Positions 44,437 through 51,436 of a stretch of DNA of 64,000 nt are shown here, in pieces. Made by a program: the position numbers and the translations under genes. Source of the stretch: Exiguobacterium sp. s146 (lineage in GTDB: Bacteria > Bacillota > Bacilli > Exiguobacteriales > Exiguobacteriaceae); NCBI RefSeq assembly GCF_018618415.1, contig NZ_JACSMA010000002.1, positions 62,001 to 126,000 on the forward strand, given 5' to 3'. The notes beneath the pieces are model-generated. The model saw only the letters and a list, made by a program, of their open reading frames with translations, did not search any database and was not told the DNA's origin. How positions within the stretch are numbered: the first letter of the stretch is position 1; the number at the start of each line of letters is the position of its first letter.

Positions 44437-45630
44437 ATGTCCATCCATATCGCCATCGTCGGTTCGCACGAGTTCGTAGCGATGATTCGCTCGCTCGGTT
44501 CACCTGAGGATGTCCGATTCGCCTATCATCCGTATGAGCATCCGCACGAGGCCGCGACCATCGCCCAAACGCTCGGCTCGTTCGATGGTGTCTTTTTTTC
44601 CGGTTCGTTCCCGTTCACCTATGCGACCCCTCATCTCAACCACGTGGCGGCGCATCACGTCGTCCAAGACGAAACTGTCCTCTTGACGACGCTGCTCTAT
44701 GCGACGCTCACCCACTCCGTGTCGCTCGATCAAGTATCCATCGATTTGGTCGACCCGGAACGGCTGACGTCGATTCTCGACTCGTTCCCGAACGAACAGG
44801 GCCCCCCCGCCGTGATGCGAATCCATCCCGAGCTCGCCTTCGAGGACGTCACTGCTTTTCATACCAGCCATCAAGCCGGACATGCGAAATTGGCCATCAC
44901 GAGCATCGAGCGCGTGCATCATGAGCTCGTTCGTGCCGGGTTCAACAGTCAACTGATGATTGAGCCGACAACGACCGTCAAGCGACATCTCGACCAGTTG
45001 ATTCAACAAGTGCGGCAACAGTTGGCCGATGCCGCCCAATTCGCCATCATCCGCTATGAAACGGACGATCCGACGCTGCTTGACCATCTTGCCTCGGTCC
45101 GGTATTTGGGTGGACATCTCGCATCGACGCAGGAGCGACACATCACGATCTTGACGACCAAAGGTGAAGTGAGGAACGCGTTCGATGAAGATACGCTCGC
45201 ACCGAACGGGTCATACCGCATCGGAATCGGCTACGGGCCGGACTATCAACTAGCGGACGAACATGCCGACATCGCCTTGTCTGCCGCGAGTGACGAACGC
45301 ATCCGCATCGTCGATGATTCGAAACGATTATCGTTCCCGACCCGTGACGCGCAGATCCCGTACCGGGTGACGGAACAACTCGCCTTCGACTTCATCAAAC
45401 AAGCCGGGGTCAGCCCGGTCAATATCGGGAAGATTTTAAAGTTCGCCAAACGCAAGCACGAATTCACGGCAAAAGAGTTGACCGACTATCTCGACGTGAC
45501 GCGACGGACGACGGAACGGCTCATCAAAAAACTTCATGACGCCGGCATCGTCGATGTGATCGGCGAAGAGATGAGTTATGGTCAAGGCCGGCCCCGTGCC
45601 GTCTATAAATTCAATTTCCCGACCTCATGA
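44437..45630 (+). CDS. transcriptional regulator with C-terminal winged helix and unusual sensor region
   Basis: 397 residues from ATG 44437 (AAGGAGGAG upstream). The C-terminal 325-395 is a winged helix-turn-helix (EFTAKELTDYLDVTRRTTERLIKKL, summarised by TAKELTDYL and RRTTERLIKKL). Residues 1-120 look like a Rossmann-like sensing domain (IHIAIVGS, GVFFSGSFPFTY). The middle (about 195-315) resembles a degenerate GGDEF/cyclase fold (RIGIGYGPDYQLADEHADIALSAA in outline; no GGDEF active site), inferred only. I do not recognise a named family. Divergent from the epimerase, next to the NhaC gene, and its likely operator occurs at both promoters. Confidence 0.72.
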   Translation: MSIHIAIVGSHEFVAMIRSLGSPEDVRFAYHPYEHPHEAATIAQTLGSFDGVFFSGSFPFTYATPHLNHVAAHHVVQDETVLLTTLLYATLTHSVSLDQVSIDLVDPERLTSILDSFPNEQGPPAVMRIHPELAFEDVTAFHTSHQAGHAKLAITSIERVHHELVRAGFNSQLMIEPTTTVKRHLDQLIQQVRQQLADAAQFAIIRYETDDPTLLDHLASVRYLGGHLASTQERHITILTTKGEVRNAFDEDTLAPNGSYRIGIGYGPDYQLADEHADIALSAASDERIRIVDDSKRLSFPTRDAQIPYRVTEQLAFDFIKQAGVSPVNIGKILKFAKRKHEFTAKELTDYLDVTRRTTERLIKKLHDAGIVDVIGEEMSYGQGRPRAVYKFNFPTS

Positions 45631-45646
45631 GGCCGGGAAATTTTTT
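45613..45646. terminator. bidirectional terminator regulator / nhaC
   Basis: AATTTCCCG-CCTC and GAGG-CGGGAAATT arms with one bulged base. The regulator TGA stop lies in the loop; T-run follows on the plus strand. Confidence 0.85.
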
Positions 45647-47072
45647 ATTGCGCAGCTTGCTGTTCAATCGGTGGTTCTGCACTCAACACAGCAATCCGCT
45701 CAATCGTGAACCCTGTGAACGCATAGATGATTGAAATGACAGGCACGATAAAGTTGAGAATGGCGTATGGCGCGTACTCGAACGCCCCGACGCCGAGCGT
45801 CCCGAGAATGAACACACCGCACGTATTCCATGGGATGAAGACCGACGTGAGCGTGCCGCCGTCTTCGAGTGCCCGTGACAAGTTCTTCGAATGCAGCCCC
45901 ATCTTCTCATAGGCACTGGCGAACATGCGCGACGGCACGACGATCGAGATGTATTGCTCGGAACATGATGCGTTCGTCGCGAACGCCGCTAAAATCGTCG
46001 AAGCGACCATCGATCCGGCCGTTTTCGCCAGCTTGACGATTTGATTCATGATGGACTGGAGCATGCCCGAGTATTCTAAAATCCCCCCGAACGTCATCGC
46101 GACAATCGTCATCGATACGGTATACATCATCGCATCGAGACCGCCCCGGCTGAACAAGTTATCGACCAGTTCATTGCCGGTATCGATCACATATCCACTT
46201 TGAAGCGCCCCGACACTGTCCGAAAGCGATCCACTTTGCACGACGACTTGCGCCAAAAAGCCAAGAGCGATGCCGACGACGAGCGCTGGTATGGCCGGTA
46301 CTTTTTTCGCGACGAGCGCGATGACGGCGAGTGGGATCATGAGCAACCACGGTGAGATGACAAAGCTATCTTTTAAAATAGCGAGCGTCTGCACGATTTC
46401 CGACGAATCCGTCGTCGTCTCACTGAACCGGCGACCGAGCCACCAATACGCGCCAAGGGCGATCATCAGGCCCGGAATGGTCGTATACAGCATGTGACGG
46501 ATATGTACGAATAAATCGGTATATGTCAAACCGGCCGCCAAGTTCGTCGTATCCGACAACGGCGACATCTTGTCCCCAAAATAGGCGCCTGAAATGACGG
46601 CTCCGGCGACCATCGGTGCTGGTATCCCCATACTGAGCCCGATGCCCATCCCGGCGACGCCGATTGTTCCCATCGTCGACCACGAGCTGCCGATTGATAA
46701 AGCGACGACCGCACAGATGATACAAATCGTGACGAGGAAATAGGCCGGTGAGATAATCGTCAGCCCATAATAAATCATCGTCGCGACGACGCCTCCCCCA
46801 ATCCACGCCCCAATCGTCAAACCGACCAAGATGATGATGACGACCGCCGGCAAGGCAAGTCGGATCCCTTTATACATCATCTCTTCAATCTCTTTCCACT
46901 TATACCCGTGTCGCCAAGCGACGAGTGCCGCCACCGCCGTCCCGATGATGAGCGGGATGTGTGGCCCTTGTTTTAATTGGACGATGGCCACGAGCATGAC
47001 CCCGATCATGACAAGTAACGGCAGTATCGCCCAACGAAGCTTCATGTCTACCTTGTTCCCCTGTTGTTCCAT
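45645..47072 (-). CDS. NhaC-family Na+/H+ antiporter
   Basis: 475 residues, about twelve hydrophobic spans. N-terminal cytoplasmic MEQQGNKVDMKLRW then IPLIIGTAVAALVAW. Family motif region GAVISGAYFGDKMSPLSDTTNLAAG, GSSWSTMGTIGVAG and the C-terminal RALEDGGTLTSVFIPWNTCGVF are typical of NhaC. Bacillus relatives can couple sodium to malate/lactate or amino-acid-like anions (MleN), so a metabolite exchanger is possible. RBS GGGGAGG before ATG 47072. The shared GTCG repeat and a cre-like site precede it. Confidence 0.9.
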   Translation of the reverse strand: MEQQGNKVDMKLRWAILPLLVMIGVMLVAIVQLKQGPHIPLIIGTAVAALVAWRHGYKWKEIEEMMYKGIRLALPAVVIIILVGLTIGAWIGGGVVATMIYYGLTIISPAYFLVTICIICAVVALSIGSSWSTMGTIGVAGMGIGLSMGIPAPMVAGAVISGAYFGDKMSPLSDTTNLAAGLTYTDLFVHIRHMLYTTIPGLMIALGAYWWLGRRFSETTTDSSEIVQTLAILKDSFVISPWLLMIPLAVIALVAKKVPAIPALVVGIALGFLAQVVVQSGSLSDSVGALQSGYVIDTGNELVDNLFSRGGLDAMMYTVSMTIVAMTFGGILEYSGMLQSIMNQIVKLAKTAGSMVASTILAAFATNASCSEQYISIVVPSRMFASAYEKMGLHSKNLSRALEDGGTLTSVFIPWNTCGVFILGTLGVGAFEYAPYAILNFIVPVISIIYAFTGFTIERIAVLSAEPPIEQQAAQ

Positions 47073-47104
47073 GTGTCTTCCTCCCCGATAGCGAAAGATT
47101 CTGA

Positions 47105-47127
47105 ATTGTCGTTATATTGTCGCTAAT
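47105..47127 (-). promoter_or_regulatory. paired GTCGYTA repeat, probable operator (copy B)
   Basis: ATTGTCGTTATATTGTCGCTAAT: GTCGTTA and GTCGCTA 11 bp apart, the same layout as the copy at 44396. Located 33-55 bases upstream of the nhaC start, overlapping the probable promoter. Confidence 0.6.
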
Positions 47128-47134
47128 AAGATGA

Positions 47135-47148
47135 TGATAACGCTTACA
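47135..47148 (-). promoter_or_regulatory. cre-like site upstream of nhaC
   Basis: TGATAACGCTTACA has one mismatch to the CcpA consensus. Immediately upstream of the GTCG repeats. Confidence 0.5.
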
Positions 47149-47161
47149 TGAAAAGATGGCA

Positions 47162-47200
47162 ATAAAAAAATGAACGGAAGCGAATTCGCCTCGTTCATTT
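47162..47200 (-). terminator. terminator of the M20 amidohydrolase gene
   Basis: AAATGAACG and CGTTCATTT arms plus an inner GCGAATTCGC stem; TTTTTTTATT follows on the minus strand. Confidence 0.85.
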
Positions 47201-47206
47201 CGTCGT

Positions 47207-48304
47207 TCATGTCGTATGGACGGCCCGTCGCAACGTATCGGCGAGCAGACCGGCCGCTTCCGGCAGAACGCCGCGATCGAATGTCATCTGTGGATGATGG
47301 AGCCCGGGTGTCAGGTTGGCGCCGATGCCAATCATCGTCGCATCGAGTCCCGGCTGTTCGACGGTGTAGAAATGAAAATCGTCGCTACCTGACGTGATAA
47401 TGCGGTCGACGAGCGCATCGGCCCCGAACCGCTCGCTAATTGCTTCGGCCGCATGACGGCTCGAACGTTCTCCAATCAGAGCGCCCGGTGTGAAATCTTG
47501 CCATTCCCAGTCGATCGTCACCCCATGCAAAATTGCAATCTGGTGCAACATCGTCTCGACCCGGTCGCGCAACTCGAGCAGTTCCTTGTTCTGTTGGGCC
47601 CGGACATCGATCGAGAATGTCGCGTTGCCGGGAATGATATTCAAATTGTCACTTCCCGCCTGCACGCCCGTCAATTTAATCGAATGCGGTTCGAACGGCG
47701 ACAAATAGATGCTTTTAAGCATCTGTTGAATCGTGAAGATGACGTCTAACGCGTTCTGGCCTTGGTGCGGCCGCGCGCCGTGGGCGTCGGCCCCGCTGAT
47801 GTTGCCTTTCAAGAAGAACGCGGCCCCATGTTGAATCGCAGCCGCATATTGACCGCGTTTCAGTTCTTCGAGCGGACGCAAATGGATGCCGTACAGCTGA
47901 CTGACATCTTTTAACGCCCCGTGTCGAATCATTGCGAGCGACCCGTTGCCTTGTTCTTCCGCCGGTTGGAAAATAAACCGGACCCGTTTCGGCAGGTGTT
48001 TGTGCCGCAACGCATCGAGTGCGCCGAGCACCATGCTCATATTGGCATCGTGGCCGCACGAATGGTTGGCTTGGAACGTCCCGTCGACTTGTTGCCATAA
48101 GGCGTCGATATCGGCCCGGACCGCGATGACGTCGTCTCCTTCCCCAATTTCGGCGATGACACCGGTGACGTCGGTAAACGTCTCGTGACGGACTTGCCAT
48201 GACGTCAAGATGTCGGCGATCGTCTTCGTCGTCTCAATTTCTTTCCAACTCACTTCCGGATGGGCATGAAAATGCTCAAACCAGTTCAATACGTTCGTCA
48301 TCAT
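47207..48304 (-). CDS. M20D-family amidohydrolase
   Basis: 365-residue metal-dependent hydrolase like hippurate hydrolases, N-acyl-amino-acid amidohydrolases and diaminopimelate deacylases. Metal-binding motifs: ADIDALW, NHSCGHDANM, FQPAEEQGNGS (catalytic Glu pair), GIHLRP, and the distal LHHPQM. The dimerisation domain holds ISGADAHGARPHQGQNALD. ATG 48304 or the next codon; GGGGG is upstream. The C-terminal region is intact. It is encoded directly upstream of nhaC and near the epimerase, which fits a pathway that deacylates an imported amino-acid conjugate. Confidence 0.9.
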   Translation of the reverse strand: MMTNVLNWFEHFHAHPEVSWKEIETTKTIADILTSWQVRHETFTDVTGVIAEIGEGDDVIAVRADIDALWQQVDGTFQANHSCGHDANMSMVLGALDALRHKHLPKRVRFIFQPAEEQGNGSLAMIRHGALKDVSQLYGIHLRPLEELKRGQYAAAIQHGAAFFLKGNISGADAHGARPHQGQNALDVIFTIQQMLKSIYLSPFEPHSIKLTGVQAGSDNLNIIPGNATFSIDVRAQQNKELLELRDRVETMLHQIAILHGVTIDWEWQDFTPGALIGERSSRHAAEAISERFGADALVDRIITSGSDDFHFYTVEQPGLDATMIGIGANLTPGLHHPQMTFDRGVLPEAAGLLADTLRRAVHTT

Positions 48305-48321
48305 CGATCCCCCATATGTAC

Positions 48322-48666
48322 TTATATTTTTTTGACCCCTTTAATCAATACCCATTGCAACGGCAACCGGGCCCACGTCACCCATTTCGGGAGCGGCATC
48401 TTGCCGAGTTTTGATGGCTTGAGCGCCATATTGATGTTGGCCGGAAAGACGGCAATCAAAAATGCCGGTAACGTGCGCTTCACGAACCCCGTCCCTTTAT
48501 TCGTGAGCAGCAGCGCGCCATAGATGACTTCGATGACACCGCTCGCTTGAACTATGAACCGTTTGAACGGCCATGATTTTGGAATGATCGACATGAACGC
48601 CCGTTCTTGAACGAAGTGCATGATGCCGGCCCCTAAAAATAAAACCCCATACAGTGTGCGAATCAA
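48322..48666 (-). CDS. DoxX-like small membrane protein
   Basis: 114 residues, four hydrophobic stretches: RTLYGVLFLGAGIMHFV, SGVIEVIYGALLL, RTLPAFLIAVFPANINMAL and a basic C-terminal end with WARLPLQWVLIKGVKK. Resembles DoxX/DoxD family proteins of Gram-positives. The TTG at 48666 has GGAGGGG six bases upstream; an ATG nine codons earlier has no such signal. Encoded 17 bases downstream of the M20 start and transcribed with the same strand, but its own start site suggests a separate unit. Function unknown. Confidence 0.72.
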   Translation of the reverse strand: MIRTLYGVLFLGAGIMHFVQERAFMSIIPKSWPFKRFIVQASGVIEVIYGALLLTNKGTGFVKRTLPAFLIAVFPANINMALKPSKLGKMPLPKWVTWARLPLQWVLIKGVKKI

Positions 48667-48695
48667 TGGAATCCCCTCCTTTTTTCTAAGCATAA

Positions 48696-48726
48696 CAAAA
48701 AAAGATGGGCTGTGTGCCCATCTTTA
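48696..48726 (-). terminator. htrA terminator
   Basis: AAAGATGGGC and GCCCATCTTT perfect arms, 5-nt loop, then seven T. The htrA stop is in the arm. Confidence 0.92.
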
Positions 48727-49992
48727 CAATGCATCCCCATTCGCATTTTGAATCTCGACATCGACCGTCTCGGTCTTGCCGTCACGAACGTATTCGATTG
48801 TGACCGTTCCGTCCGTATCGCGAATCAGTTCACTCCGAAGGTCGATGAACGACGAGACGGCTTGATCGTTAATTTTCACGATGACGTCGCGCGCTTCAAG
48901 TCCGGCCCGTGCGGCCGAGCTGTTCGCCTGCACTTCGACGATAATCGTGCCGGCCGTCACCGACTCCGGCAGATTGATTTGCTCGGTCAAGTACCCGGGT
49001 GGGAACTCAGACACGTCTCGGAGCGACACGCCGAGCGACGGATGGTTCACTTCACCCGTCTGTTCGATTTGATTGATGAGCGGCAAGGCGATATCGACTG
49101 GAATCGAGAAGCCGACCCCTTCCACCGAATCGGTCGCGATTTTCATCGAGTTGATCCCAACCAATTGGCCCGATTCGTTAATCAAGGCGCCACCGGAATT
49201 ACCCGGGTTGATGGCAGCATCTGTCTGGATGACCTCAGCGTTGAAATCGGCTTGGCCGTTCTCATCCGTATCGACCGGCACGAAACGTGACGTCGACGAG
49301 ACGACCCCGCGTGTGACCGAGTTCTCGAACTGGCCGAGCGGGTTACCGATGGCGATCACGGTCTGTCCAGGTTTTAATTCGCTCGACTTCCCAATCGTAA
49401 TGACCGACGGGACTTTGTCCGCATCGACTTCGAGCACAGCCAAGTCGTACGTGGCGTCGCTGCCCATCAACTTGGCGTCCGCTGTCGACCCGTCATTGAA
49501 CGTCACGGTCAGTCGGTCAGCACCGTTGACGACGTGATGGTTCGTGACGATATACGCCGAGTCCCCGTCTTTTTTGTAGATGACCCCTGAGCCGACACCG
49601 GCTTCGACCGATTCATTCGATAATCCGTTCGAAGCAAAATTGTTCACCGTCACGACGGCAGGTTGTGCGGTCGCGACAGCATCGGTGACCAAGCTGTCGG
49701 TTGTTGTCGACGTCGTCTGGACCGGTGACCCTTCCGACGTCACGTTCGTGTCTGACACGTTCGTCGGAGCTTGATCGATGAACGGGAAGGCGATGGCCCC
49801 AGTCAAGACGGCCCCGATCACCCCGCCGACGAAACCAGGGAACATCCGGCCGACGAACGAAGGTCGGGTCGGCTGTGGCTGTGTTGCGCGTGACGGTTCT
49901 TGTCGATGTTCTGACGAGCCGAGTTCGGTATCGAGCCAATCCTCGTGGCGATTCGATTCATTTGATTCTGTTGGACGATCATTGCGTTCCAT
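48724..49992 (-). CDS. htrA: HtrA/DegP-type membrane serine protease with PDZ domain
   Basis: 422 residues. Cytoplasmic N-terminus (about 1-46, polar and proline-rich), one membrane span (about 50-72), a linker rich in Thr/Ser, then the trypsin-like domain with catalytic His153 (TNHHVV), Asp183 (TYDLAVL) and Ser266 (GNSGGALI). One PDZ domain at about 325-415. Quality-control protease facing outside, like Bacillus HtrA/HtrB/YyxA; which paralogue it represents is not decidable here. No CssR box recognised upstream. Ends at its own terminator. Confidence 0.93.
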   Translation of the reverse strand: MERNDRPTESNESNRHEDWLDTELGSSEHRQEPSRATQPQPTRPSFVGRMFPGFVGGVIGAVLTGAIAFPFIDQAPTNVSDTNVTSEGSPVQTTSTTTDSLVTDAVATAQPAVVTVNNFASNGLSNESVEAGVGSGVIYKKDGDSAYIVTNHHVVNGADRLTVTFNDGSTADAKLMGSDATYDLAVLEVDADKVPSVITIGKSSELKPGQTVIAIGNPLGQFENSVTRGVVSSTSRFVPVDTDENGQADFNAEVIQTDAAINPGNSGGALINESGQLVGINSMKIATDSVEGVGFSIPVDIALPLINQIEQTGEVNHPSLGVSLRDVSEFPPGYLTEQINLPESVTAGTIIVEVQANSSAARAGLEARDVIVKINDQAVSSFIDLRSELIRDTDGTVTIEYVRDGKTETVDVEIQNANGDAL

Positions 49993-50113
49993 GTGTAATC
50001 ATCTCCTATATGATGTTTCCTCTTTGTTGTACCCTTAGTATAAGAGACGTAGTCATCGTTGTGCGAAAATAAGACATCGATTACAAGATTCTTCACAATT
50101 TGCGTCAATTGGG

Positions 50114-50926
50114 TCAGGCGATGACGTTTTTGAGCGTCCCAAGCCCCGTGATGCTCACTTCGACCGTGTCCCCCGATTGGAGGTAGACAGGCGGTGTCAT
50201 TCCGTGGCCGACCCCGGCCGGTGTGCCGGTCGCGATGATATCACCGGCTTCCAACGTCATCCCTTTCGACAACGTCCGAATCAATTCTTCAATCGGACGA
50301 ATCATGTCCGCCGTCGTGCCGTTTTGGCGTGTCTCCCCGTTCACGACGGTTTGAATCGTGAGCGGGAACGAGAGTTCATCCGGTGTGACGATATACGGTC
50401 CAAGCGGACAGAACGTGTCGAACGATTTGCCGCGGAAAAATTGGACGTGCTGTTTTTGGACGTCCCGGGCCGTAATGTCGTTTAAAATCGTATAACCGAA
50501 AATATGGGCGTCGTCGATGTCCCGACCCGATTTTCCGATGATGACGGCGAGCTCGCCTTCGTAATCGAGCTGGTCGGTCAGTTCAGGGTGACGTTCGACG
50601 ACCGCCCCTGGTCCGACGACCGAGGTCGGTGCTTTTGTGAAGATGACGAGCTTACCGGCTCCCGCCGTATCCATCTCTTTCACGTGCTCCTCATAGTTCT
50701 TGCCAATACAGATGACGTTTTTGAGCGGCCGGTACGGTGCGACGAGCGTGACGTCGTGCAATGCCGTCCGTGGTGCGACGTCCAAATCGACATCCGGTTC
50801 AAATTCTCGTGCGATGACCTCTAACAGTGAAGTCGTATGTAATTGGCCACTGACGTCATAAACGAATTCCCCTTCCACGACACCGACCCTTTGCTCTCCT
50901 TCGACTTGAAAACTACACCATTTCAT
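50114..50926 (-). CDS. fumarylacetoacetate hydrolase family protein
   Basis: 270-residue FAH-fold metal enzyme. Start MKWCSFQVEGEQRVGVVEGEFVYD is the usual short N-terminal domain; IGKNYEEHVKEMD, the metal-binding VVERHPELTDQLDYEGELAVIIG and GTPAGVGHGMTPPVYLQSGD follow. Family members include acylpyruvases, oxaloacetate decarboxylases and 4-hydroxy-2-oxopentanoate-type hydratases; the substrate is not known. The ATG at 50926 has GGGGG seven bases upstream; a start ten codons earlier is rejected. Single gene. Confidence 0.9.
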   Translation of the reverse strand: MKWCSFQVEGEQRVGVVEGEFVYDVSGQLHTTSLLEVIAREFEPDVDLDVAPRTALHDVTLVAPYRPLKNVICIGKNYEEHVKEMDTAGAGKLVIFTKAPTSVVGPGAVVERHPELTDQLDYEGELAVIIGKSGRDIDDAHIFGYTILNDITARDVQKQHVQFFRGKSFDTFCPLGPYIVTPDELSFPLTIQTVVNGETRQNGTTADMIRPIEELIRTLSKGMTLEAGDIIATGTPAGVGHGMTPPVYLQSGDTVEVSITGLGTLKNVIA

Positions 50927-50955
50927 CAAAATTCCCCCTTTTTTGCTAGTATACA

Positions 50956-50983
50956 AAAAATCGGGACGCGACGGTCCCGATTA
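50956..50983 (-). terminator. nrdDG terminator
   Basis: ATCGGGAC and GTCCCGAT arms with 6-nt loop, then six T; the nrdG stop overlaps the stem. Confidence 0.85.
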
Positions 50984-51436
50984 CGCTTTGTTCAAAAAAA
51001 TAATTCGCTGATTGCTCGAGCCCCGAAAGCGGAGCGATCGGTCCATGAGCGGTTGTTCGAAGCGTCCGTCGACGAGCACATCGGCACGATTGAGCACGCG
51101 GGTAACATGTTCATCGTCCATCGCTTGTAACTGTTCGAACGTATAGCCTGTATACACCCATACGTTTTTCTGAAGCGTCTTGCACCCGTCGACGAGCCGG
51201 GCCAGTGCTTCCGGTTGAAGGAACGGCTCTCCGCCCGAGACGGTGACGCCGTCCCAGCCGGATCGTTCGATTCTGTCGAGCAAGTCCCCGATGGCCACGT
51301 CCTCCCCCCCGCGCGGATTCCATGATTCCGGATTGTGACATCCGGGGCAACGATGAGGACATCCCGCCGTAAAGATGACCGTGCGAATGCCCGGACCATC
51401 GACGACCGATTCGTCAAGTACGGATAGGACGCGCAT
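50981..51436 (-). CDS. nrdG: anaerobic ribonucleotide reductase activating protein
   Basis: Radical-SAM enzyme that generates the glycyl radical on NrdD. 151 residues. Cluster motif CPHRCPGC (CxxxCxxC, about 26-33) and downstream VSGGEP for S-adenosylmethionine binding. It begins inside the 3' end of nrdD (23-base overlap), so the two are translated as a pair. Ends at the terminator. Confidence 0.95.
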   Translation of the reverse strand: MRVLSVLDESVVDGPGIRTVIFTAGCPHRCPGCHNPESWNPRGGEDVAIGDLLDRIERSGWDGVTVSGGEPFLQPEALARLVDGCKTLQKNVWVYTGYTFEQLQAMDDEHVTRVLNRADVLVDGRFEQPLMDRSLRFRGSSNQRIIFLNKA

